From: Frankia casuarinae | Lineage (GTDB): Bacteria > Actinomycetota > Actinomycetes > Frankiales > Frankiaceae | Assembly (NCBI RefSeq): GCF_000013345.1 | Contig: NC_007777.1 | Location: 4,464,001-4,528,000, forward strand | Direction: 5' to 3' | Length of the DNA: 64,000 nt | Part shown: in pieces, positions 17,721 through 26,547 of the stretch | How positions within the stretch are numbered: position 1 is the stretch's first letter | How the letters are laid out: the number at the start of each line of letters is the position of its first letter | Position numbers and translations under genes: made by a program | The notes under the pieces: model-generated | What the model was told of the DNA's origin: nothing | The model's database searches: none | The model's input: only the letters and a program-made list of their open reading frames with translations

Positions 17721-20700
17721 TCAGAGGAGTCGCAACTGCTTGCCCGGTGCCGGCCGGCGCGACCGGCGCCGCCCGCCCTCGGCCGGGACGCCCTCGGCCG
17801 GGACAGAGGACAGCAAAGCCGGCCTGATGTCCGCAAGAAACGGTGAGGGACGGGTCGTCACGACCGACCCGGCGCGCCGCCGGCTGGCCGCCGAGGTGAG
17901 GACCAACCGATGCCTGGCCCGGGTGACGCCGACGAAGAAGAGTCGGCGCTCCTCCGCCTCGGCGTCCTTCGTGCCGGCGTCGGCGGTTCCGTCGGCGGTT
18001 CCGTTGACGCCACCGCCCGGGATCCCACCGCCCGGCGCCTCACCGGCCGGACCGAAGCGCATCGGCAGCAGCCCGTCCTCACAACCGACGATGATGACCA
18101 GGCCGTATTCCAGACCCTTGCTCGCGTGCAGGGTCAGCAGCGAGATCCGGTCCGCCCTCGGGTCCAGCCCGTCGACCTCGGCGGCGAGCGTGACCGACGT
18201 GAGGAAACCCGCCAGGTCGTTGCCTGCCGCTGCGGCGGCCGGTGCGAGCAGCTCCACCGCCAGGCGCAGCTCGGCCTCGGTCGGCACCCGTCCGCCGGAG
18301 AAGCCGGGAAACCCGTCGGACGGCACGGCGCCGAGCTCGCTTCTCCTCGCCTCGGCGAGATCGGTGGCCCGTGCCGCCGCGTCGCGCAGCAGACCCGACA
18401 CCGGACGCGGGACGCCGGGACCCGAGGGATCCGTGGTCGTCAGGTCCTGCAGCAGGGCGAGCAGGTCGGCGACCGCGGGAGCGTCCGCGAGCGGGAGATG
18501 AGAGCGCCGCTGGAACGGGAAACCGCGGGTGGCCAGCGCTTCCATGATCGGCTCGGCCTGGCGGGCGGTCCGGTAGAGCACGGCGATGTCCGCGAAGGAG
18601 AACCCCGCGTCGACCGATCCGTCCACCCCCGAGTCCAACGCGTGGAACGAGGTACCGCCGAGCGCCGCGTCGATCGTGTCGACGACGGCGATCGCCTCCT
18701 CGGCCTCACTGCGGTAGCGCCGCAGCAGCACCGGGCCGTCGCCCTCGGCGCCCCGCACGGCGGTCAGGGTCCGGTCCGGGACCAGACTCGTGGGCGCGAT
18801 CACATCGAGCGCCGTCCGCACGATGGTGCGGGTGGATCGGTAGCCGCGGGTCAGGGCGACCGGGCGGGCACTCGGGTAGTCCTGCTCGAACCGCAGGAAG
18901 AACCGGACGTCCGCACCCCGGAAGCTGTAGATAGCCTGGTCCGGGTCGCCGATCACGCACAGGTTGGCCGTGGGGGGACACAACAGCCCCAGCAGGCGGT
19001 ACTGGAGTTCGTCGGTGTCCTGGTACTCGTCGACCCAGACGTGGCGCCACCGCCGCTGGTAGTGCTCGGCGAGATCCGGGGACGACCGCAGCAGGGTCAG
19101 CGGCAGGGTGATCAGATCGTCGAGATCGACCATGTCCCGATCGCGCAGCGCGGCGTCGTAACGGGCGAGCGCCCCGACCAGGTCGTGGTCGCGGATCGCC
19201 TGGCCGAGCGCTCGGTGCCGCTTGAGCTCGGCGACACCGGCCGCCACCCGCCGGCGCGTTCGGGCGTCGCCCTCACCGTGCAGTGCCGCGGCGATTAGCT
19301 CCACGCGCACCGCGTCGTCCGCGACCTGGACCTGCGGGCCCCGGGCGAGTTTCGCGTGCTGCTCACGGATGATCGTAAGCCCGAGGCCGTGGAAGGTCGT
19401 CGCGAGCACCCGTCCCGCGGCGTCACCCAGCAGGCCGGCTAGCCGTTCGGCGAGCTCCCCGGCCGCACGCCGGGTGAAGGTGACCGCCAGGCACTCCCCG
19501 GCCGGCACCCCGTGCTCAGCGACCCGGTGTGCGATCGCGTGGACCAGCGTACGGGTCTTGCCCGTTCCCGGTCCGGCGAGGACGAGCAGCGGACCGGACA
19601 GGTGCGAGGCTGCCAGCCGCTGCTCGGGATCCAGCCCGTCAAGCACCGACGGGGTATCGCCGGAAACCGGCGTGAACAGCTGGCTGTCGGCCACCGCGGC
19701 ATCCCCCGGCACCACCGCGGCATCGGGTGCCGGACGCGCCCGCGCCGCGAGCGCCTCGTCGAGGGAGGGTCCCGCATCGATCCGGTCCTGCCCACCAGCC
19801 GCGCCGGACCCCAGGTCGAACAGGGTGCCACCGTCCCGGGCGAGCTCCCGGGGTTCGAACAACCGGATGACGCCGTATTCGCCGTCGAACCCGGCCTGCC
19901 GGATCACCTCCCCGCGGCGCAGGCGACTGATTGCCTCGACCAGCTCCGGCGATCCGACCCCAGCGATGTCCGTGAGCGGTACGTCGCCGAGGATGTCGAG
20001 CTCCGGGCCCAGACGGGAGACCAACGACGTCACCTGGCCCGCGACCGCCTTGCTCTTCGGGCCCACGCCGAGAATCTCCCCGACGACCTCCGGCAACGGA
20101 ACCAGCGAGGTGACGTCGGGCGCCGTGACGGGGCGGTGGCCGGGCCGCCGGTCGGCCAGCGCCTCGACCCGGTTGAGGACCCCGACGGTGAGGCCACCGC
20201 CGCAGGTGGGGCAGCGTCCGCCGACCTCCCGGGTCTGGTCCGGCGTGAGGACCACCCCGCACTTGCGATGCCCGTCGAGGTGGTACTTGCCCTCTTCCGG
20301 GAAGAACTCGACGGTCCCCGCGAAGCCGTCCCCGCCGCGCAGCGCGGCCTCGATGGAGAAGTAGTCGAGGTCGCAGGTGAACGCGGTCGCCTCCCGGCCG
20401 AGCATCGGCGGGGAGTGGGCGTCAGAGTTGCTCACCAGCCGGTAGCGGTCGAGACCGGAGATCCGCCAGAACATCTCCGGGTCCGCCGAAAGCCCCGTCT
20501 CCAGGGCGAAGACCTCGTCGGCGAGGTCGCCGTAGCAGTCCTCGACGGCGTCGAACCCGGACTTCGAACCGAGAACCGCGAACCAGGGCGTCCACACGTG
20601 CGCCGGGACCAGATAGCAGCCCGCCCCGCCACCAAGGGTGATCTCCAGCAGATCGCGGGAGTCCAGGCCCAGGATGGGACGCCCGTCCGCGGCGAGGTTG

Positions 20701-21239
20701 CCGATCCGAGCCAGCGCCGCCGTGATCCGTCCGGCGGCCTCCCGGTCGGGAGCGTAGAGAAGATGATGGACCTTACGGGTCCGGTCGCCCCTCTTGTAGA
20801 TCGTCGAGATCTCACTAGAGATCATGAAGCGGGTCGCCGTCCGGCAGGAGGCCGGTAACGTGCGCAGCACCTCATGCTCAAGATCGGACCGCAGCCGGAA
20901 CAGGCCGGGCTCGGCCGGGACCAGCTTCGTCGCGATCTCCTGAGACCAGGCCGGATGGGTGAAGTCGCCGGTGCCGACGACGGCGATGCCCTTGCGTGCC
21001 GCCCACCAGGCCAGGTGCTCCAGATCGCAGTCACGACTGCAGGCACGCGAGTACCGGGAGTGAATGTGCACATCAGCGTAGAACCGTGACCTCACGGATG
21101 CGTATGTTGTCGCACCCGCCTCACCATGCCGCCGGCGGCACGCCGCAACCTCACCCGAACCCGCACCCGCACCCGCACCCGGCGCACCCCGCGGACGGGC
21201 TACCCCCTCCTGTCGCTCCGTCGGAGAGGGGCACGTCAT
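17721..21239 (-). CDS. Endonuclease Q-like PHP nuclease fused to UvrD-family helicase
   Basis: This is a two-module protein of about 1,120-1,170 residues. The N-terminal module matches endonuclease Q (TIGR00375 type): FYADVHIHSRYSRACS and GTGDFTHPAW supply PHP metal ligands, SSEISTIYKR and SNSDAHSPPMLGREATAF follow, then a Cys zinc site (KCGV, CPTCGGGL) and a helix-hairpin-like segment. EndoQ cuts DNA 5' of deaminated bases. The C-terminal module is an SF1A helicase: Walker A GPGTGKTRT (about residue 555), ATTFHGLG, WVDEYQDTDELQ, GDPDQAIYSFRGAD, TLHASKGLEY and VGVTRARHRLVL. All helicase motifs are intact. The start is uncertain: ATG at 21239 or GTG at 21095, just before the PHP domain. It is transcribed divergently from a second nuclease-helicase gene. 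Confidence 0.85.
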   Translation of the reverse strand: MTCPSPTERQEGVARPRGAPGAGAGAGSGEVAACRRRHGEAGATTYASVRSRFYADVHIHSRYSRACSRDCDLEHLAWWAARKGIAVVGTGDFTHPAWSQEIATKLVPAEPGLFRLRSDLEHEVLRTLPASCRTATRFMISSEISTIYKRGDRTRKVHHLLYAPDREAAGRITAALARIGNLAADGRPILGLDSRDLLEITLGGGAGCYLVPAHVWTPWFAVLGSKSGFDAVEDCYGDLADEVFALETGLSADPEMFWRISGLDRYRLVSNSDAHSPPMLGREATAFTCDLDYFSIEAALRGGDGFAGTVEFFPEEGKYHLDGHRKCGVVLTPDQTREVGGRCPTCGGGLTVGVLNRVEALADRRPGHRPVTAPDVTSLVPLPEVVGEILGVGPKSKAVAGQVTSLVSRLGPELDILGDVPLTDIAGVGSPELVEAISRLRRGEVIRQAGFDGEYGVIRLFEPRELARDGGTLFDLGSGAAGGQDRIDAGPSLDEALAARARPAPDAAVVPGDAAVADSQLFTPVSGDTPSVLDGLDPEQRLAASHLSGPLLVLAGPGTGKTRTLVHAIAHRVAEHGVPAGECLAVTFTRRAAGELAERLAGLLGDAAGRVLATTFHGLGLTIIREQHAKLARGPQVQVADDAVRVELIAAALHGEGDARTRRRVAAGVAELKRHRALGQAIRDHDLVGALARYDAALRDRDMVDLDDLITLPLTLLRSSPDLAEHYQRRWRHVWVDEYQDTDELQYRLLGLLCPPTANLCVIGDPDQAIYSFRGADVRFFLRFEQDYPSARPVALTRGYRSTRTIVRTALDVIAPTSLVPDRTLTAVRGAEGDGPVLLRRYRSEAEEAIAVVDTIDAALGGTSFHALDSGVDGSVDAGFSFADIAVLYRTARQAEPIMEALATRGFPFQRRSHLPLADAPAVADLLALLQDLTTTDPSGPGVPRPVSGLLRDAAARATDLAEARRSELGAVPSDGFPGFSGGRVPTEAELRLAVELLAPAAAAAGNDLAGFLTSVTLAAEVDGLDPRADRISLLTLHASKGLEYGLVIIVGCEDGLLPMRFGPAGEAPGGGIPGGGVNGTADGTADAGTKDAEAEERRLFFVGVTRARHRLVLTSAASRRRAGSVVTTRPSPFLADIRPALLSSVPAEGVPAEGGRRRSRRPAPGKQLRLL

Positions 21240-21420
21240 TATGCGTAGGATGCCGGCATCCTGCCGACCTCGCGGACGGGGCGTCACAGATCGGTGGCGC
21301 CACGGATCGGGAGAGCGGATCGGGAGAACAGCGCCGACGGGAGGAAAGTCACGTGTCGACAACCGACGGACGGCGTTTCCCTCCCGGCGCGGGCGCCGGG
21401 ATCTCCAGAGCGAGGTCCTG

Positions 21421-24400
21421 ATGACGACGCAGACCGCCGGCCCCGAGCGGCATGCCGCCCTCGCGGACCGCTGTCACCGGCTGGTGCGGTTCCTCCATGA
21501 GGTCGCGGCGGCCCGGTCGGGCCGGATCCGGACCATCGAGGAGCATCCGCTCACGGTGTGGCTCGCCGACATCCCGGCCGGCGTGCCGCTGTCCGAGCAC
21601 GCCGGGGCCGGCGAGGTGCTGCTGACCGCCCCCGCCGCCACCGTCCTACCCCCACCGCCGCCACCGCCCGCGATCCTCGCCGGCCAGATCGTGCTGCCCG
21701 ACGCGGCCGGCGCCGATCCCGACCAGCCGCCGGTGTGGAACGGCGCCGCCGCCGAGCAGACCGCCGCCGAGCAGACCGCCGCGGCGGCGGCCTACCAGGC
21801 CTGGTTGCCGCGATGGCAGCTCTGGGCGACACGCGCGCGCGTTGACGCGGAGCGACGCAATCTGCACAACACGCTGCACGCGGTCGCGGCCCGGGTGGCC
21901 CAGGAGGGTGACGCGCTGGAACTCGTGCTGGCGACCGGCCTGCTGACCTGGCAGCCACCGGGCGGCCCCACCGTCCGCGAGCACCTGCTGACCACCCGGC
22001 TGACCTGCGACATCGACCCGGTCACCTCCGATATCAGGGTGCGGGTCCCGGCGGGGGCCACCACGCGCCTCGCCGACGGCCCGCTACTCGACGGCATCGC
22101 CGGCTTCCGCCGGGAACGGACGAACGCGCTGCACGAGCGCCTGCGGGGACGACCGTCGGCGCCACTGGGTCCGGACGACATCCGGCTGCTGCGGGACTGG
22201 CTGGCGCTGGCGCTCGACGTGCCGACGGACGGCTTCGAACCCGACCTCGCGCCGCCCGCGCCCGACAGCGCGTCACGCCCGCGGGTGACCTTCGCCCCGG
22301 CCTTCGTCCTGCGCACCCGTGACCAGGCCGCCCTGCTGACCTACTACGAGCGGATGCTCGACGTCCTGCGGGGTGACGGACCTCCGCCGCTCGGCCTCGT
22401 CCAGCTGGTGGAGACCCTCGACGCCGCCGACCGGTTGGCCTGGCTCGAGGCAGAGGGAGCGACGAGCGGCGCCGAACTCGGTGCGGACCCGCTGCTCCCG
22501 CTCCCGGCCAGTCCCGAGCAGGCCCGGGTGCTGGAGCGGCTTCGCCACGACAACGGCGTCGTCGTCGAGGGCCCGCCCGGCACCGGCAAGACGCACACGA
22601 TCGCCAACCTGGTCTGCGCCTTGCTGGCGGAGGGGCAACGGGTTCTGGTCACCAGCCAGAAGTCGCAAGCCCTGCGGGTCCTGCGGGAGAAACTGCCCCC
22701 GGACCTGCAGCGGCTGTGCGTGTCGTTCACCGATACCGAGGAGGCGCGCGACGCACCGGTCGACCAGGCCGGGAACGCGGGGGCGGACCTGGACGGCCGG
22801 CCCGACGCAGTCTTCGACCCCGCCCCGGCCGGGGCCGAAGACGAAGCGGACGAGCTTGGCGGCATCGGCGTGGGTTCCCCCGAGCTCGCCGCGAGCGTGA
22901 GCGCCCTGGCCGCGGAGAAGGCCACCTATCACCCCGAGGCGCTCGACCGGCGGATCGTGCGGGCCGCCGCGCGCCGGCAGGAGGCGATCCGCGCCCGCGA
23001 TGTCCTGGCGGACCGGGCCCGCGCCCTGCGGTTGGCCGAGCACACGGTGCATCCGGACAGCGAGGTGGCCGCGGGCTGGGGCGGGACGCGGGCGAGCATC
23101 GCGGCGCGGGTCCGGGCCGAGGCCGACGCGTCGCGGTGGCTGCCGCGGCCCGTGCCCCGGAGCGCGGCAGCCACCACCACCGCGAGGACCACGGCGACGG
23201 GGTCCGGGTCTGTCGGCCCTGCGCCGGTTCCCCCGCCGTTGACCGACGCCGAGGCGCTGGAGCTCCACGCCCTGCTGCGATCCGGTCAGGTGCGATCCGG
23301 TCAGGTGCGATCCGGTCAGGACGTCGGCGCGGACCGGTCCGCCGGCCCGGTGGTCGAGATGAGCCGATTCCTACCCGCCGAGCGGTTCGCGGACCTGGTG
23401 GCCACCGCCCGCGCGGCCGACGAGGCGGTCCGCCTTGCCCGCGCGGCCGTCCGTCCCGCGACCCGGGGTCTCCTCGACACGCTCGCCGCCGTCGATCCCG
23501 CGGTGGTCTCCCTCGATCCGCTACAGCAGGCGGTCGCCAGCCTCTCCCGCGCGCTCGAGGAGCTCGACGGGCGCGGGCAGCGGTCGAACAGACGGCACTG
23601 GGTTCCGGCGGCCCTCGACGACGCCCTCGCCGGCCGGGACCGGGTCCTCTGGGCGAAGGTGGCCGCGGCCACGCCGATGATCGCCGAGGCGACGCGGCAC
23701 GTGACCGAGCTCGGTCTGCACGCGGTCGCCCTTCCGACCTCCGCCTCCCCGGACGGCTCCGCCTCGGCGGCCGACGCCGGCTCCCCGGCGGATCCGGGCT
23801 TCGACCCCGCCGCCCTGCTCGCCCGGGGGGAGGCGCTGCGCGAGTACCTCGACGCCGGGGGCGAGCTACGGCGCAGGTTCCGGCCGAAGGTCCAGAAGGA
23901 GGCGGACACGCTGCTGACCCGGACGCTGGTGGACGGCGTCGCGCCGACCACCCCGGAGCTGCTCGATCTCGTGCTCGTCCGGCTCCGGGCGGAGGTCGCG
24001 GTCGAGGCCGCGACCCGCGGATGGGTCCTGGTCGGGATCGCGCCGCGGCCCACCGATCCCTTCGAGGTACGCCTGTCCCGGCTGGTTGAGGCGCAGGAGG
24101 CCGTCACGGAGATCCAGGCGATCGTGGCGGCGCGGAACCGGGTCGTGGCAATCCTGGAGGACATCGTGCCCGGCCGGGCACCGGCGATGGACTCCGCCGA
24201 GCGCGTCCGGGATCTCGCGGCCGTCATGGCCGCGCTGCGCCCGATGGCAGCCGCCACCGACGCCGAGCGGGCGCTGGGGGAACTGCGGGAGGGCTACGCC
24301 GGGCTTGCCACCGCGGCGGGCACGCCGTCCGAGGTCGCCGAGCTGGCCGGCGCGGTAGCGGCCCGCAATGTGGCCGCGTACACGCGGACCCGGGCCGCGC

Positions 24401-26505
24401 TCGCCACCACCATGGCTGCCCGGGAGGTGGCGCTGCGCCGGGACGAGCTGCTCGGCCGGCTGCGCGCGGCGCATCCCGACCTCGCCGATCTCCTCGTCTC
24501 GACGGCCGGCGCGACCCGGCCCAATGGAGCGGAGATCTGGCCGGCCAGGCTCGCGGCGTTCACGACCGCCTGGTCCTGGGCGGTGGCCGCGAGCTGGCTG
24601 ACCGCCACGGCCCCCGGCGCCGCCACGGCCCCCGGCGGCCCGGCTGGACCACCTGTCGATCTGGACGCCGAGCTGGACGCGGCGGAGGACATGGTCGCCG
24701 CGGCCACCGCGGAGCTGGCCGGCGCCCGCGCGTGGAAACACTGCCTCGAACGGATGGGCGCCGAGCAGTCGGCCGCGCTGCGCGCCTATGCCGACGCGGT
24801 GGCGGCCAGCGGCACCTTCGGCGGCCGCCACGCCGAGCGTTTCCGCCAGGCCGCCCGGGAGGCGATGGAGATCGCCCAGACGGCGGTGCCGGCCTGGGTC
24901 ATGCCGATCCGGGAGGTGCTGTCGACGATCCCGGCGGTGCGCGACAGCTTCGACGTCGTGATCGTCGACGAAGGCAGTCAGGCCGGGCTCGACAGCCTGT
25001 TCCTGCTCTGGCTCGCCCCACGGGTGATCGTCGTGGGCGACGACCGGCAGTGCACGCCGCCGGTGGAGGTCACGGACGAGCTCGACCGGGTCTTCGACCG
25101 GCTGGAGGCCCTGCTGCCGGAGGTGCCGGCGTGGCTACGCGTCGGGTTCACCCCCCGGTCGAGCCTGTTCACGCTGTTGCGAACCCGCTTCGGCGAGGTG
25201 ATCCGGCTGCGGGAGCACTTCCGGTGCATGCCGGAGATCATCGAGTGGTCGTCGGCCATGTTCTACCGGGACGCGCCGCTGCTTCCCCTGCGCCAGTTTG
25301 GCGCCGACCGGCTGCCGCCGCTGGTGGCCCGGTTCGTTCCCCACGGTTTCACCACGGACGCGGGCCTCGGTCCACGCAATCCGGCCGAGGCCGATGCCCT
25401 GGTCGCACAGGTGCTCTCCTGCGCCGAGGATCCCCGGTACGCCCGGCTCTCCTTCGGCGTCGTCGTCCCACAGGGCACCGCACAGGCGGCGCTGATCCGC
25501 GACCAGCTGGCCGACCGGATGTCCGCCGCCGAGCACCAGCGTCGACGGCTGCGGGTGGGCGTCCCCGCCGACTTCCAGGGTGACGAGCGCGACGTCGTCT
25601 TCCTGTCCCTGGTGGTGGCGCCCGACTCGCGCATCACCCCGCTGACCCGGCTGGAGTACCAGCGGCGGTTCAACGTCGCGGCCTCCCGGGCCCGCGACCA
25701 GGTCTGGCTGTTCCACTCCGTACCGGTCACCAATCTTGACCCTCGCGATCTGCGGCACAACTATCTGAGCTACGTGCTGTCCACGACGCACCCGGCGGCC
25801 GGCGGCCGCGGCGAGGAGCCCCCGGCACTCGCCGAAGTGCCGACCAACCGTCCGCATCCGGCCTTCGGATCCCTGTTCGAACAGCGGGTCTTCCGGGAGA
25901 TCGTCGGCCGCGGCTACCTGGTCACCCCGCAGGTGGAGATCAACGGTCGGCGGGTCGACCTGGTCGTCTCCGGCGGTCGGGCCCGGCTCGCCGTCGAGTG
26001 CGACGGGGACGTCGGCTCCGGTCCGGACGAGATCGCGCACGAGTTCGCCCGGGAGCGCGAGCTGCGCCGGGCGGGCTGGCGGTTCTGGCGGGTCCGCCAG
26101 TCCGAGTTCGAACTCGACGCCGACGCCGCGTTGGCCTCGTTGTGGCCGCGGCTGGCGAGGGCCGGTATCGCGCCCGTGAACACCGGGGCGCGAGGACTGC
26201 GGGACGAGGCCGCCACCGGCCTCCCCCGCGTCGAACATTCCACCGTCCGGGCGAGCGCCGACGAGGCGCTGCACCGGTGGCGGCCCATCGCCCTGTCCGA
26301 TCTGGAGGGCCTCGACGACGCACCGCCGGACGCCGATCCGCGCGGTTCGGCCCGTGATTCGGCCCCTGCCCTCCGGCGAGGCACGGGCACGGCCCCGGGC
26401 GCCGGTGGGGGAGACTGCTCCCCGCGTGCCGAACGGGTCGGTCAGGCCGGCGGCCCGGTCACCCCGTCCGGTTCGAACGGCGCCGGCAGGACGTCGGGAT
26501 CGTGA
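21421..26505 (+). CDS. Upf1-like SF1 helicase with C-terminal Vsr/MTES-type nuclease domain
   Basis: This 1,694-residue protein starts at an ATG (MTTQTAGPERHAALADR). Helicase motifs are Walker A GPPGTGKTHT (384-391), Q/Ia LVTSQKSQALRV, motif II DEGSQ (1183-1187, where DEASQ is usual), motif III GDDRQCTPP, VGVPADFQGDERDVVFLSLV and motif VI FNVAASRARDQVWLF. This arrangement is that of Upf1/Dna2-like AAA_11/AAA_12 enzymes. About 790 residues, largely helical and Ala/Arg rich, separate motifs Ia and II. Near 1483 a nuclease domain begins: FEQRVFREI (E1487), RVDLVV (D1513) and AVECDGD (E1526, D1528), with REFARERELRRAGW-like spacing as in very short patch repair-type endonucleases. Pro-rich and RSGQV repeats mark linkers. 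The 140-residue tail looks disordered. Confidence 0.8.
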   Translation: MTTQTAGPERHAALADRCHRLVRFLHEVAAARSGRIRTIEEHPLTVWLADIPAGVPLSEHAGAGEVLLTAPAATVLPPPPPPPAILAGQIVLPDAAGADPDQPPVWNGAAAEQTAAEQTAAAAAYQAWLPRWQLWATRARVDAERRNLHNTLHAVAARVAQEGDALELVLATGLLTWQPPGGPTVREHLLTTRLTCDIDPVTSDIRVRVPAGATTRLADGPLLDGIAGFRRERTNALHERLRGRPSAPLGPDDIRLLRDWLALALDVPTDGFEPDLAPPAPDSASRPRVTFAPAFVLRTRDQAALLTYYERMLDVLRGDGPPPLGLVQLVETLDAADRLAWLEAEGATSGAELGADPLLPLPASPEQARVLERLRHDNGVVVEGPPGTGKTHTIANLVCALLAEGQRVLVTSQKSQALRVLREKLPPDLQRLCVSFTDTEEARDAPVDQAGNAGADLDGRPDAVFDPAPAGAEDEADELGGIGVGSPELAASVSALAAEKATYHPEALDRRIVRAAARRQEAIRARDVLADRARALRLAEHTVHPDSEVAAGWGGTRASIAARVRAEADASRWLPRPVPRSAAATTTARTTATGSGSVGPAPVPPPLTDAEALELHALLRSGQVRSGQVRSGQDVGADRSAGPVVEMSRFLPAERFADLVATARAADEAVRLARAAVRPATRGLLDTLAAVDPAVVSLDPLQQAVASLSRALEELDGRGQRSNRRHWVPAALDDALAGRDRVLWAKVAAATPMIAEATRHVTELGLHAVALPTSASPDGSASAADAGSPADPGFDPAALLARGEALREYLDAGGELRRRFRPKVQKEADTLLTRTLVDGVAPTTPELLDLVLVRLRAEVAVEAATRGWVLVGIAPRPTDPFEVRLSRLVEAQEAVTEIQAIVAARNRVVAILEDIVPGRAPAMDSAERVRDLAAVMAALRPMAAATDAERALGELREGYAGLATAAGTPSEVAELAGAVAARNVAAYTRTRAALATTMAAREVALRRDELLGRLRAAHPDLADLLVSTAGATRPNGAEIWPARLAAFTTAWSWAVAASWLTATAPGAATAPGGPAGPPVDLDAELDAAEDMVAAATAELAGARAWKHCLERMGAEQSAALRAYADAVAASGTFGGRHAERFRQAAREAMEIAQTAVPAWVMPIREVLSTIPAVRDSFDVVIVDEGSQAGLDSLFLLWLAPRVIVVGDDRQCTPPVEVTDELDRVFDRLEALLPEVPAWLRVGFTPRSSLFTLLRTRFGEVIRLREHFRCMPEIIEWSSAMFYRDAPLLPLRQFGADRLPPLVARFVPHGFTTDAGLGPRNPAEADALVAQVLSCAEDPRYARLSFGVVVPQGTAQAALIRDQLADRMSAAEHQRRRLRVGVPADFQGDERDVVFLSLVVAPDSRITPLTRLEYQRRFNVAASRARDQVWLFHSVPVTNLDPRDLRHNYLSYVLSTTHPAAGGRGEEPPALAEVPTNRPHPAFGSLFEQRVFREIVGRGYLVTPQVEINGRRVDLVVSGGRARLAVECDGDVGSGPDEIAHEFARERELRRAGWRFWRVRQSEFELDADAALASLWPRLARAGIAPVNTGARGLRDEAATGLPRVEHSTVRASADEALHRWRPIALSDLEGLDDAPPDADPRGSARDSAPALRRGTGTAPGAGGGDCSPRAERVGQAGGPVTPSGSNGAGRTSGS
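23276..23320 (+). repeat. 15-bp tandem repeat in helicase gene, three copies
   Basis: TGCGATCCGGTCAGG is repeated exactly three times in frame, encoding the linker RSGQV repeated. It lies in the long insert between helicase motifs, so copy-number change would lengthen a linker without breaking the frame. Confidence 0.95.
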
Positions 26506-26547
26506 TCGTCGTGGGATGCCTCGACACCTGCTCCGGCGCCCGGCCGG

